A stretch of 64,000 nt of DNA from the NCBI RefSeq assembly GCF_000317635.1, contig NC_019779.1, positions 1,674,001 to 1,738,000 of the forward strand, given 5' to 3'. The stretch comes from Halothece sp. PCC 7418. Its GTDB lineage: Bacteria; Cyanobacteriota; Cyanobacteriia; Cyanobacteriales; Rubidibacteraceae. Every line of letters starts with the position of its first letter. The first letter of the stretch is position 1. The notes under the pieces were generated by a model. The model had not been told where the DNA came from. It ran no database searches and worked only from the letters and a program-made list of their open reading frames with translations. Of this stretch, positions 53,804 through 63,020 are shown piece after piece. The position numbers and the translations under genes were made by a program.

Positions 53804-54277
53804 ATGAGCAAAGAAAATCAACCTAATGGCATTAAAATTATCGCTCAAAATCGCAAAGCACGGTTTCTGTATGAGATTTTAGAAACCTATGAAGCGGGTA
53901 TTCAACTCATTGGTACAGAAGTGAAATCTATTCGTGCGGGGCGTGTCAATTTACAAGATGGCTACGCTTTAATTCGTAAAGGAGAAGTATGGCTGATTAA
54001 TGTTAATATTTCTCCTTATGAAGGAAGCGGTGCTTATTTCAATCATGAGCCGAAACGAACCAGAAAACTGTTACTACATCGCCAAGAAATTAGTAAATTA
54101 ATTGGGAAAACCGAACAGAAAGGATTAACTTTAGTTCCTTTAAAGATGTACTTAAAAAAAGGAATTGTCAAGTTACAAATTGGCTTAGGAAAAGGGAAGA
54201 AATTACATGATAAGCGCGAAACGATTAAACGTCGTGAAGATCAAAAAGAAATGCAGCGTGTGGTTAAGCGGTACTAA
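53804..54277 (+). CDS. smpB: SsrA-binding protein SmpB
   Basis: 157 residues: IIAQNRKARFLYEILETYEA, GIQLIGTEVKSIRAGRVNL, GEVWLINVNISPYEG, NHEPKRTRKLLLHRQEI, VPLKMYLKKGIVKLQIG and the C-terminal basic tail KRETIKRREDQKEMQRV that enters the ribosomal mRNA channel. It works with tmRNA in rescuing stalled ribosomes. A heptad tract (CGAAGAA/CAAAGAA units, 53786-53803) ends at the ATG and no Shine-Dalgarno is visible. The last 14 bases overlap the convergent gene. Confidence 0.96.
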   Translation: MSKENQPNGIKIIAQNRKARFLYEILETYEAGIQLIGTEVKSIRAGRVNLQDGYALIRKGEVWLINVNISPYEGSGAYFNHEPKRTRKLLLHRQEISKLIGKTEQKGLTLVPLKMYLKKGIVKLQIGLGKGKKLHDKRETIKRREDQKEMQRVVKRY

Positions 54278-55133
54278 CAATTCCTGACCATTGCACCGCT
54301 TTTTCCCGGCTACGACGATAGGAAAAGAAATGTTCTGATTCTTGATAAGTGCAGTGGGGTGCAATGGCAATTTGTTCTGGATGAAAGCCCATTTTTTCCA
54401 GTTGTAAACGGTTAACGCAACGGACATCTAAACGAACTTTTGCTGGGTCTGGATCTTGAATTAGGGGAGAAACGTCAGATTCCCACAGTTGTTTGAGAAT
54501 TTCATCGGAAGATAGGTTCGCTTCTTCAGGAAATAAACTGCGCCCAACTTGTGCAGCAACGTCTAAACCCACTTGATACACTTCCCCACTAATCGCAGGG
54601 CCCAAAGCGACTCTTAAATCCGACAGTTGGCTGTTCTGGTCTAAAAACTGCGCGATCGCGCAAGGTAAGATAGATAAAGCAGTCCCCCGCCATCCTGCAT
54701 GAACCGCAGCCACTTGTTGAGTTTTGACATCCGCAATCAAAGCGGGAGTACAATCCGCACTCGCCACCCATAACGCTTGGTTTCTCCCATCACTCCCTAA
54801 ACCATCCGCTTCTAAAAATTCAGTTTTGGCTGCCATGATTTGAGAAGGAGAAACCACCTGTTTCCCATGGACTTGTTTGGTTCGGTAGGCGGTTGCATCA
54901 GGGGTCAGAATTTGGGTTAACTCATCTAAGGAATAGTCTCCAAAATGGCGGGTAAAAAAACCATGAGGAAACTCCTCTAATAATCGACACTGTAAATAGC
55001 TGAAGCCTTGTCCTTCTCGCCATTGCCAAGTGACTTGTTCCGTTGAAGAAATTGAGGAAAAAACCACAGTTCTTAATTTCCTAAAAGATTGACACTCTAA
55101 CCAATTATGAATTATGAACGATGAATTCTGCAT
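54264..55133 (-). CDS. pgeF: peptidoglycan editing factor/polyphenol oxidase family protein (YfiH)
   Basis: 289 residues from ATG 55133 (an ATG at 55154 is possible). Multicopper-like fold with the family's metal motif: VASADCTPALIADVKTQQVA, VHAGWRGTALSILP (His-Ala-Gly-Trp-Arg-Gly), LGPAISGEVYQVG and IAPHCTYQESEHFFSYRR. Work on YfiH/PgeF indicates removal of mis-incorporated Ser from peptidoglycan precursors; older laccase/purine-nucleosidase labels also exist. Convergent with smpB. Confidence 0.88.
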   Translation of the reverse strand: MQNSSFIIHNWLECQSFRKLRTVVFSSISSTEQVTWQWREGQGFSYLQCRLLEEFPHGFFTRHFGDYSLDELTQILTPDATAYRTKQVHGKQVVSPSQIMAAKTEFLEADGLGSDGRNQALWVASADCTPALIADVKTQQVAAVHAGWRGTALSILPCAIAQFLDQNSQLSDLRVALGPAISGEVYQVGLDVAAQVGRSLFPEEANLSSDEILKQLWESDVSPLIQDPDPAKVRLDVRCVNRLQLEKMGFHPEQIAIAPHCTYQESEHFFSYRRSREKAVQWSGIVSTA

Positions 55134-55306
55134 TCTTCCCCCTGTTTGGTACAATCAGTATGCCCTTGCTACAGTAGTAAAGCGGAATCTCTAAGACAAA
55201 CCAGACATCTGTCTCCTGTTGGAAGATACCAAAGCGGTATTTAACTCACTCCCCAAATTAGAAGACAATATAAAAGAATCAAAAAGCGTTCTGAGGAGAA
55301 CCATTC

Positions 55307-55798
55307 ATGTTGCGAAAACTTATTTTAATCACAGTGGCGACTGTGTTTTTTGCCTGTCAACTGCTTGTCAACCCTGTCTCTGCTTTAGAACTCGATGAAG
55401 AAAGTCGCACCGTTCAATATAATGAACAAGGCGATGAAGTCGTGATTAGTATTAAAGAAGCAGAAAGAGGGAAACGTCTCTTTAACGACACCTGTGCACA
55501 GTGTCATTTAGGTGGTGTCACTAAAACCAATCCCAACGTTGGCTTGAGTTTAGAAGCCTTAGAGCGTGCAGAACCCCCTCGGGATAATATTGCAGGGTTA
55601 ATTGATTATATGAAAAACCCCACCACTTACGATGGGGAAATTGATATTAAAGAGATTCACCCCAATACCGTGCGCTCTGATATCTATCCTGAAATGAGAA
55701 ACCTAACGGACGATGATCTCGAAGCGATCGCGGCTCATATTCTCATTCAACCGAAAGTCCGAGGAAGACAATGGGGTGGCGGTAAAGTCTATAACTAA
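55307..55798 (+). CDS. psbV: photosystem II cytochrome c-550
   Basis: 163 residues. Signal peptide 1-26 (LILITVATVFFACQLL ... VSA), heme site CAQCH (Cys63, Cys66, His67) and second axial ligand His118, which is His92 of the mature protein as in PsbV. LSLEALERAEPPRDNIAGLI and DYMKNPTTYDGEI are PsbV landmarks. It is a lumenal extrinsic subunit that stabilises the Mn4CaO5 cluster and Cl- retention. A strong GAGGAGA ribosome site (55293-55299) precedes it and a terminator follows. Confidence 0.98.
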   Translation: MLRKLILITVATVFFACQLLVNPVSALELDEESRTVQYNEQGDEVVISIKEAERGKRLFNDTCAQCHLGGVTKTNPNVGLSLEALERAEPPRDNIAGLIDYMKNPTTYDGEIDIKEIHPNTVRSDIYPEMRNLTDDDLEAIAAHILIQPKVRGRQWGGGKVYN

Positions 55799-55830
55799 GG
55801 CTTAACTGATGACCTCAAGTCTGTCTCGTG

Positions 55831-55862
55831 TCCCTCCTCATGAATTTGGGGAGGGATTTTTA
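55831..55862 (+). terminator. rho-independent terminator of psbV
   Basis: TCCCTCC (55831-55837) pairs with GGAGGGA (55850-55856), then TTTTTA. It lies about 33 bases after the psbV stop. Confidence 0.75.
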
Positions 55863-55916
55863 GTACACTATTACAAATAAACGTCACGATTAAAGTTACA
55901 GGAAAGCCTGATCCCT

Positions 55917-57479
55917 ATGACTATTGAAGCAGCAATGGGAGAAGAAGCCATTAAGGAAAATTTAGAACAGTTCCTGATTGTTCTATCAGTTTCTTTAGGC
56001 GTAGCAACCCTCTCCCAAATTTCCAGTTTCTTTCGCCAAATTCCCTATACGTTACTTTTGGTTATTGTTGGCTTAGGATTAGCATTTGTTGACATCCGAC
56101 TCGTTAATCTTTCTCCCGAATTAATCTTAGAAATCTTTTTACCCCCACTCTTATTTGAAGCAGCGTGGAATATTCGCTGGCGTAATCTCAAAAAAAATTT
56201 ATTTCCCGTTGTTTTACTTGCCATTATTGGGGTTGTTATATCAGTGGTTGGGATTGGTTTTAGTCTCAACTATTTTAGTGGCTTATCCCTCCCCATTGCT
56301 TTGTTAGTCGGTGCTATTTTAGCAGCAACCGATCCTGTTTCTGTTATTGCTTTATTCCGAGAACTAGGAGTGGGAGAACGCTTAACGGTTCTCATGGAAG
56401 GAGAAAGTTTATTTAATGATGGTGTTGCGGTTGTTGCTTTTAGTCTATTAGTGGGAATTCCCCTCGGAACGCAAGAATTTTCGGTCACTAATACCCTCAT
56501 TCAATTTGTTACCTTTACAGGGATTGGCATCGGTGCGGGGGCGTTAATTGGCTTTGGAATTTCTTATTTAACGCAGCGTTTTGATTTGCCCTTAGTGGAA
56601 CAATCTCTGACTTTAGTTTCTGCTTACGGAACTTATTTAATCACTGAAGAATTAGGCGGTTCTGGTGTGATTGGTGTGGTGACAGTCGGGCTAATTTTAG
56701 GGAACTTTGGCTCTCGCATTGGCATGAATCCGCGGACTCGTTTATTAGTTTCAGAATTTTGGGAGTTCATTGCTTTTTTTGTCAATTCAATTGTCTTTCT
56801 CCTGATTGGCGATCAAATCAATATTCGCGGTTTAGCCGATAATGGACAGTTAATTTTAATCACAATTATCGCCCTAGTGATCATTCGTGCTATCAGTATT
56901 TATGGCTTAGGAACAATTAGTAATTTAATCACGAAACAGGATATTAGTTGGCAAGAAGAAACGGTTTTATGGTGGGGCGGTTTACGCGGTTCGGTTTCCA
57001 TTGCGTTGGCGTTAAGTGTCCCTGTCATGTTAGATGGGAGACAAGATATTATTGAAGCGGTGTTTGGCGTTGTCCTCTTTACCTTGTTAGTCCAAGGATT
57101 GACGATGCAAACCGTTATTGAGAAGCTAGGCTTAATCGGCGATCGCGCTCAACGTCGTACCTATAGCGAATTAATCGCCCGTCGCAGTGCGCTCGAACGG
57201 GTTTTAGCCCACTTAAATGCGGTTCCCCCCTCCCCCAGTATTGATGAAGAGTTTAAAGACTACCAAAGAGGCTTAGTCAAAGGACAACTCGAAAGCGTCA
57301 ACCAAGAAATTACGAAGCTACAACAATCTTATCCCCAGTTACGATCTTTAGAACAAGAACAACTGCGGGAACAACTTTTAGAAGTGGAAGCAGACACTTA
57401 CGCTGAGTTGATTCGGGCGGGTAAACTCAATAATAATCTATCTCCCTTATTGCAAGAAGTCCTCGCCAAACCAGAGTGA
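55917..57479 (+). CDS. Na+/H+ antiporter (CPA1/NhaP-NhaS type)
   Basis: 520 residues, about 12 spans. Family markers: PYTLLLVIVGLGLAF, EIFLPPLLFEAAWNIRW, AILAATDPVSVIALFRELG (ion-site Asp in ATDPVS), LMEGESLFNDGVAVV, EFIAFFVNSIVFLLIGDQI and WGGLRGSVSIALALS. The 85-residue hydrophilic tail is cytosolic and helical. It resembles cyanobacterial NhaS1/NhaS2; which one is not decided here. It would support Na+ export, matching a Na+-dependent BicA in the same cell. Confidence 0.92.
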   Translation: MTIEAAMGEEAIKENLEQFLIVLSVSLGVATLSQISSFFRQIPYTLLLVIVGLGLAFVDIRLVNLSPELILEIFLPPLLFEAAWNIRWRNLKKNLFPVVLLAIIGVVISVVGIGFSLNYFSGLSLPIALLVGAILAATDPVSVIALFRELGVGERLTVLMEGESLFNDGVAVVAFSLLVGIPLGTQEFSVTNTLIQFVTFTGIGIGAGALIGFGISYLTQRFDLPLVEQSLTLVSAYGTYLITEELGGSGVIGVVTVGLILGNFGSRIGMNPRTRLLVSEFWEFIAFFVNSIVFLLIGDQINIRGLADNGQLILITIIALVIIRAISIYGLGTISNLITKQDISWQEETVLWWGGLRGSVSIALALSVPVMLDGRQDIIEAVFGVVLFTLLVQGLTMQTVIEKLGLIGDRAQRRTYSELIARRSALERVLAHLNAVPPSPSIDEEFKDYQRGLVKGQLESVNQEITKLQQSYPQLRSLEQEQLREQLLEVEADTYAELIRAGKLNNNLSPLLQEVLAKPE

Positions 57480-57492
57480 GAGGGAAACAATT

Positions 57493-58569
57493 ATGTTTCG
57501 GTCTCAGGTGATCAAGTGCTACGAGTTACCCTATTGCACCCTAGAAATTCTCCGTCAAGATCGGTTTCGGTTGGTGATCGAAAGTTTTGATCTCAACTCC
57601 GAACCTACATTTCAAATCAGCAGCGATCGCGCTCATCTCATATCCCTTGCTCAGACCGTACAAAAACAGTTACAATCAGTTCACCCTCCTGGCCATCAAC
57701 CACTGGACAAACAACCTGCTTATCCAGTTCATTGGGTAATTGAGGATCAATCCTACTCAACGCAACTGAGTTGGGGACAGCTTTCAGATCTAGCCAAAAT
57801 TTTAGACCAATACCAAACTGATGTCGAAAAGAATCCCAGCTTTAATGGGAATACTCAAAAATATATGATTAGTTTGATTGCTCTCTTATTCATCATTATG
57901 GGCGGAATCATCGCCAGAGCGAAAATTCATCCTCAACCGTTGAAAACAGAGGTTCAATCTTCTTCTGTCTCACCTCCAGAAAACAGCACTGCTTCTTCTT
58001 CGGCGACCGCTTCGGAAACCCCACCGACTCTTTCTCCTCTCCCCCCCTCCCCGAAGCGAAAACTAAAATTGTCTGACTCCCTTGCCAAGCTGGATCAACT
58101 CTCGCCTCCCGCTTCAATCACAATTCCGACCCCCGTCCTTACGGATCGCCCCTCTCTTCCCCCACCGCAACCGATCCCTGATCCCATTTCTCCCCCTCCC
58201 CAACCTCAGTTTCAAGAGTCAGACATTCCCGCCAGAAAACAAGTCAACCTTCCCACCAAACCTCAGCCAGAAACCTTATTTGACCACACCCCACAAGTGG
58301 CTCAAATCCGAAAGTATTTTCAATCTCGATGGAATCCCCCCGAAAACTTAAAACAAGACATCGAATATCAAATGATTATTAACTCGAATGGCTCTCTGGA
58401 AAAAATTATTCCCCTCGGGACAGTTGCACAAAACTATGTGTCACTTCTTCCTTTTCCAAAATTAAATCAAGATTTTGTCTCGGCTTCCCCCACGCAAACT
58501 CAGCAAAACATTCGCTTGGTTTTTCGTCCCAGTGGTCAGGTCGAGACCTTTCTGATTCATGAAAATTAA
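57493..58569 (+). CDS. DUF4335-like protein with one span and a Pro-rich region
   Basis: 358 residues. The head (CYELPYCTLEILRQDRFRLV to SLAQTVQKQL) resembles DUF4335. One span near 122-138 (MISLIALLFIIMGGIIA), then about 110 residues rich in Pro and Ser, and a folded tail (FQSRWNPPENLKQDIEYQMI, LVFRPSGQVETFLI). The tail resembles TonB/TolA-type C-terminal folds in outline only. It lies 13 bases after the antiporter gene with AGGGA before the ATG, so it is likely co-transcribed. Function is unknown. Confidence 0.65.
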   Translation: MFRSQVIKCYELPYCTLEILRQDRFRLVIESFDLNSEPTFQISSDRAHLISLAQTVQKQLQSVHPPGHQPLDKQPAYPVHWVIEDQSYSTQLSWGQLSDLAKILDQYQTDVEKNPSFNGNTQKYMISLIALLFIIMGGIIARAKIHPQPLKTEVQSSSVSPPENSTASSSATASETPPTLSPLPPSPKRKLKLSDSLAKLDQLSPPASITIPTPVLTDRPSLPPPQPIPDPISPPPQPQFQESDIPARKQVNLPTKPQPETLFDHTPQVAQIRKYFQSRWNPPENLKQDIEYQMIINSNGSLEKIIPLGTVAQNYVSLLPFPKLNQDFVSASPTQTQQNIRLVFRPSGQVETFLIHEN

Positions 58570-58579
58570 ATTTGATGAA

Positions 58580-58613
58580 GCAATCAATTTTGTGAGTCAA
58601 GCGAATTGATTGC
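58580..58613. repeat. perfect 10-bp inverted repeat between two + strand genes
   Basis: GCAATCAATT (58580-58589) and AATTGATTGC (58604-58613), 14-base loop, 49 bases before the kinase GTG. No U-run follows on the + strand. It may be an operator or a weak terminator. Confidence 0.5.
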
Positions 58614-58661
58614 CAAAAATCGCTATGATTTAGGATATAAGGATTTATCTTTTTAAGTTCC

Positions 58662-60761
58662 GTGAGTCAGTGTATTAATCCCGATTGTCTCCATCGAAAT
58701 CCCCCGAAAGAACAATTTTGTGAACGGTGTGGTGAAAAACTTTTACTACGAGAACGGTATCGAGCAATTCAGCCACTCAGTGCAGGGAGTTTTGGTAAAA
58801 CCTTTGTCGCCATTGACGAAGATAAACCATCGCGATCATATTGTGTGATTAAGCAATTTCTTCCCAAAGCTCAAGATCGCTTTTCTATGGAGAAAGGATC
58901 TGTACTTTTTGAACGGGAAGCCCAGCAGCTTGATGAACTAGGAAAACACCCACAAATTCCCGAGTTACTCGCTTATTTCACGGAAGGTAATTATAAATAC
59001 TTAATTCAAGAATATATTAGTGGTCTCGAACTCAGAAAAGAGCAAGAAACATTCGGTGTTTTTAACGAGAAAAAACTCCTGAAATTTCTCTATGAGATCT
59101 TATCAATCTTAGAATTTATTCATAACAGACACATTATTCATCGTGATATTAAACCAGAAAACATTATTCGCCGATCGCGCGATCGCAAACTGGTCTTAGT
59201 GGATTTTGGGGCAGTGAAAGATCTAAAAGGATTAAGGATTGCCCCAGCGGGAACGATTATTGGCTCAACGGGCTATACAGCCCCCGAACAATGGCAAGGC
59301 AAAGCAACAGTAGCCAGTGATCTCTACAGCGTTGGTGCAACCAGTATTTATTTATTAACGGGAATCCAACCAGGGGATCTGTTTGATTACTTAGAGAATC
59401 AATGGATCTGGCGTAAAAAATTGGGCGTTAACACGATTAGTGAAGGCTTAAGTCGGATTTTAGATCGATTACTCGCTCTCCCACTTTCTCAGCGCTATAC
59501 CTCAGTTGAGGAAGTGTTAACCGATTGGCACGCTTTAGACAATACCTCTCTCGACCTTTTAGAGGAGGAGGATGATCTTGAACAACCTCTAGAACTTCAT
59601 TCTCACCCCACCGATCAACAGGATTTAGCTGCATTTTGCTTTCTCACCGATCAAAAACAAATCATCTCACCCTCCAATGAGACTGAAGGCAGCGAGATTG
59701 AAACCAGTTTCTTTTCCGATGCTGATGTCTCTAATGCCCAAGAAGACGGCCCTATTGAAATTAACCAGATTCACCCCAGCCTGAGAAGACTCTTAAACGT
59801 CCGTAAACCTGTTCACCCTACCTTAAAAAAACTTTTAAATGACCGCGACCCTGACTATATTCGCGTTGATATTCAAGTTAATAGCGCCCTGAAAATTATT
59901 GAGCATTCGGAAAATGCTGGGTATTTTGCCACCTCCCCAGAGTTAATCCAAGTCGGGGTGGATGCGCGTCGGGGATTTCCTGAATTAGTCGGTTTAGAAA
60001 AAATTGCTGCTGAAATTCGCCAAGGTCAAAGACAAAGCCTAGAACTGAAAGAAATTTCTCGGGAGCAAGAAGCCAACACTCCTCTCTATTTTGACCTTTA
60101 TTTTACCTGTGACCCCGGGGAATCTCAAAGTGAAAATATGCTGATGATCTTAATTATTGAGGCAACAGAAGCCGTTTCGGAGGAAGAGAACTTCACTCCA
60201 TCTTTTGATCGCTCCTTAACCCTAGAACAAGGTCAGGCAGCTTTGGTTAATCAGCAAGACCCGCTAACCAAGCTCCCGAATCGTGAGGCGTTTGAGGACT
60301 ATTTGTATGAAGAATGGCGACATTTAAAGCGTCAGCAGCGATCGTTGGCTTTGATTCTCTGCGATTTGGATTATTTTGAACAATATAACGAAACCTATGG
60401 TTACGCTGCTGGTGATCAATGTTTACAGAAAGTGGCAAAAATTTTGCAATCTGTTGTGCGACGCCAGGCTGATATGATTGCTCGTTTTGAAAGTCAGCAG
60501 TTTGCGCTGATTTTACCCGATACCGAAAATGAGGGGGCTTTATCCGTGGCGGAGAGTCTCTCTCAGGAATTGGCAAACTCAAAACTGCCCAACGACGGCG
60601 CAGGGAGAAGAGGAGTTATAACCTTGAGTTGTGGCGTAGCAAGCCTGATTCCTAGCAATGAGCTACACCCCAAAACTTTAATCCAAAATGCTGATCACGC
60701 GCTGAGGCAAGCGAAAGAACAAGGGCGCGATCGCGCTGTCCTTTTTCAAGATCAAAACTAA
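58662..60761 (+). CDS. Ser/Thr protein kinase - PAS-like - degenerate GGDEF fusion
   Basis: 699 residues from GTG 58662. A zinc ribbon (Cys4, Cys9, Cys20, Cys23) precedes an intact Hanks-type kinase: glycine loop LSAGSFGKTF, Lys64 in CVIKQF, HRDIKPEN (160-167), DFG at 181-183, GSTGYTAPEQW. An acidic linker holds two copies of HPSLRRLLNVRKP/HPTLKKLLNDRDP. A PAS-like domain (about 405-505) and a GGDEF-fold domain (about 530-699; DPLTKLPNREAF, LILCDLDYFEQYNETYGYAA) follow. The GGDEF loop reads RFESQQFAL, so diguanylate cyclase activity is very unlikely; it may sense or scaffold. Confidence 0.9.
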   Translation: MSQCINPDCLHRNPPKEQFCERCGEKLLLRERYRAIQPLSAGSFGKTFVAIDEDKPSRSYCVIKQFLPKAQDRFSMEKGSVLFEREAQQLDELGKHPQIPELLAYFTEGNYKYLIQEYISGLELRKEQETFGVFNEKKLLKFLYEILSILEFIHNRHIIHRDIKPENIIRRSRDRKLVLVDFGAVKDLKGLRIAPAGTIIGSTGYTAPEQWQGKATVASDLYSVGATSIYLLTGIQPGDLFDYLENQWIWRKKLGVNTISEGLSRILDRLLALPLSQRYTSVEEVLTDWHALDNTSLDLLEEEDDLEQPLELHSHPTDQQDLAAFCFLTDQKQIISPSNETEGSEIETSFFSDADVSNAQEDGPIEINQIHPSLRRLLNVRKPVHPTLKKLLNDRDPDYIRVDIQVNSALKIIEHSENAGYFATSPELIQVGVDARRGFPELVGLEKIAAEIRQGQRQSLELKEISREQEANTPLYFDLYFTCDPGESQSENMLMILIIEATEAVSEEENFTPSFDRSLTLEQGQAALVNQQDPLTKLPNREAFEDYLYEEWRHLKRQQRSLALILCDLDYFEQYNETYGYAAGDQCLQKVAKILQSVVRRQADMIARFESQQFALILPDTENEGALSVAESLSQELANSKLPNDGAGRRGVITLSCGVASLIPSNELHPKTLIQNADHALRQAKEQGRDRAVLFQDQN

Positions 60762-62005
60762 ACCGAACTTTGGGCGAGAAGTGCCGTCCCATAAGCAGCA
60801 TCCTGATACGGTGAAACCCTAACTGGCACTGACAACAGTTGTTCCCGAATTTGTTGCCAAACTGGGTTTTTCGCCCCGCCTCCTGCTGTATAAACCTGAT
60901 GTAACGGTGTTGCTCCTAAGTCTTGTAATTTTTGATATCCTTGGGCTTCAATACGAGCCATACTTTCTAACAAGCCTTGTAGAAAGGTAACATCACTTTC
61001 AGGACGAGGACTTAACTGAGGAGATAAGTTTGGATCATTGATCGGAAACCGTTCCCCAGCTTGCACAAGGGGATAATAATTTAAATCTGTGCGCTGTGTG
61101 GGATCAATTTGTTCAGAAAGTTGTTTTAAGTCTTCATCACTAAAAAACTTCCTTAAAACCGCCCCACCTGTATTAGACGCGCCACCCGTTAACCATAAAT
61201 TCCCATAACGATGGCTATAAACCCCATATTCACTCGCTTGCACAGGGGTTTCACTTAATAGCTTTAAGACTAACGTTGAACCGAGAGAAGTCACAGCCTC
61301 TCCTGGCTGCTTCGCCCCACTGGCGATAAACGCTGCAATACTATCAGTGGTTCCCGTACCAACTTGGCAATCTTGCGGTAACTGGAATTTTTCAGCGAGA
61401 TCGGGTTTGATCTTGGCAACAACCGTTCCTGGGGCTAACACTTGCGGTAAAATGCCAAAACAGGATAAAGTTTTCAGCCATTGCGGATAACACAGACTCT
61501 CCACATCATATCCCAGTTTGAGGGCGTTATGATAGTCGCTGATGCCCAGTTTGCCATGGAGGAGAAAGCCTAACCAATCTGCTTGATGGAGGAAAAATTC
61601 CGCTTGGGAAAAGAACGGTTGCTGTTGCCAATAAAGGAGTTTCGCTAAACTAGAGGAAGCACTTTGCACCAAATGATTAGTCGGTGCAATTGGTTGCAGT
61701 TGTTCTAAATCGGAGTCGGGAGCGCGATCGTTATATAGCAAAGGGGAGGTGAGAGGATTGCCAGCGCGATCGCAGAGTAAAACTGTTGCTGATGTGCCGT
61801 TAATGGCGATTTTAGTTAGATTTTTTCGCAGCGCGATCGGAATTTCCGCTAAAAGAAAAAACAGAGCCTCTCGCCATTGTTTGACCCAGTTATCCTTTCC
61901 TTGAAAAGAACATTCCCTTTGTGTCTGGATCTGTTGAGACTCATCAATAACCACTGCTCTCGCCCCTGATGTGCCAAAATCAATCCCAAGATACAATTTC
62001 ATCAT
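60758..62005 (-). CDS. FGGY-family sugar kinase (ribulokinase/xylulokinase type)
   Basis: 415 residues: YLGIDFGTSGARAVVIDE (ATP phosphate-1 loop), NGTSATVLLCDRAGNPL, PLLYNDRAPDS, FLHQADWLGFLLHG, VGTGTTDSIAAFIASG, TSLGSTLVLKLLSE, and the C-terminal GGGAKNPVWQQI. It is shorter than E. coli XylB. It resembles the cyanobacterial and plant XK-1 type, for which D-ribulose kinase activity has been reported. The start is the first of two adjacent ATGs. The stop shares CTAA with the convergent kinase gene. Confidence 0.85.
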   Translation of the reverse strand: MMKLYLGIDFGTSGARAVVIDESQQIQTQRECSFQGKDNWVKQWREALFFLLAEIPIALRKNLTKIAINGTSATVLLCDRAGNPLTSPLLYNDRAPDSDLEQLQPIAPTNHLVQSASSSLAKLLYWQQQPFFSQAEFFLHQADWLGFLLHGKLGISDYHNALKLGYDVESLCYPQWLKTLSCFGILPQVLAPGTVVAKIKPDLAEKFQLPQDCQVGTGTTDSIAAFIASGAKQPGEAVTSLGSTLVLKLLSETPVQASEYGVYSHRYGNLWLTGGASNTGGAVLRKFFSDEDLKQLSEQIDPTQRTDLNYYPLVQAGERFPINDPNLSPQLSPRPESDVTFLQGLLESMARIEAQGYQKLQDLGATPLHQVYTAGGGAKNPVWQQIREQLLSVPVRVSPYQDAAYGTALLAQSSV

Positions 62006-62021
62006 TTAGAATTAGCTCAAA

Positions 62022-63020
62022 TTGAAAAAACGCGCCCCTCGTAATCGAACCTTAACCTGCTCAGAGCAAGAGCAAGCAAGACTTAGCCCCTGTTTACTGT
62101 CTGTGGATTCCCCAGTTAGTGTGCATGATATAGCAGGGAAAATTATTAATCAAGATTTTTTTAAGACAGCCCCCTATTTACCGCAATCTTTTATAGATCT
62201 CTTGATTATGGATCCCCCTTATAATCTTTCTAAGAACTATCATGGGCATCTGTTCAAAGAAAAAGAAAAGGGAGACTACCAAAATTGGTTTTCATTGATT
62301 TTAAATTTAATCAAACCCCTCCTGAAACCCACCGCAACCATCTACATTTGTTCGGATTGGAAAACCTCTATCCTGATTGCTCCTATTCTAGAAAAAGAGT
62401 TTTATATTCGTAATCGCATTACCTGGGAGCGAGACAAAGGACGAGGGGCGAAAACGAATTGGAAAAATAATACAGAAGATATTTGGTTTTGTACAGTAAC
62501 AGATGAATATACTTTTAATGTTGATGCGGTGAAACAAAAACGCAAAGTAATCGCCCCCTATCGAGATCAAAAAGGTCAGCCCAAAGACTGGAGTGAAGAA
62601 GATAGCGGTAATTTTAGATTGACACACCCTTCTAATATCTGGACAGATATCAGTATCCCATTTTGGTCAATGCCTGAAAACACAGATCATCCCACCCAGA
62701 AGCCTGAAAAACTAATTGCAAAATTAATTCTTGCCAGTTCAAATCAAGGGGAGATGGTGTTTGATCCGTTTTTGGGAAGTGGTACATCAGCAGTGGTTGC
62801 TAAAAAACTGCAACGGAACTTTAATGGCATTGAAATTAATCAAGAATATTGCTGCTGGGCATTAAAACGTTTACAGTTGGCAGAGACAGATTCATCGATT
62901 CAAGGCTACGCTGATGGTGTTTTCTGGGAGAGGAATAGTTTAGCGGAGCAAACCAAAGAAAAAAAATCCTCTTCTGATAAAGCATTAGAACAAGTTGAAC
63001 AGAAGGAATTATTCAAATGA
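62022..63020 (+). CDS. type II N6-adenine/N4-cytosine DNA methyltransferase (DPPY)
   Basis: 332 residues. Catalytic motif LLIMDPPYNLSKNYHG (near 66-81), then YICSDWKTS, ITWERDKGRGAKTNWKNNTE, and the SAM motif VFDPFLGSGTSAVVAKKL (near 246) with FNGIEINQEYC. DPPY before FxGxG is the beta-class order. N6-adenine is the more likely product. The start is taken as TTG 62022 because RNRTLTCSEQE directly after it is typical of relatives; no ribosome site is visible. Coupled to the next gene by ATGA. Confidence 0.9.
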   Translation: MKKRAPRNRTLTCSEQEQARLSPCLLSVDSPVSVHDIAGKIINQDFFKTAPYLPQSFIDLLIMDPPYNLSKNYHGHLFKEKEKGDYQNWFSLILNLIKPLLKPTATIYICSDWKTSILIAPILEKEFYIRNRITWERDKGRGAKTNWKNNTEDIWFCTVTDEYTFNVDAVKQKRKVIAPYRDQKGQPKDWSEEDSGNFRLTHPSNIWTDISIPFWSMPENTDHPTQKPEKLIAKLILASSNQGEMVFDPFLGSGTSAVVAKKLQRNFNGIEINQEYCCWALKRLQLAETDSSIQGYADGVFWERNSLAEQTKEKKSSSDKALEQVEQKELFK

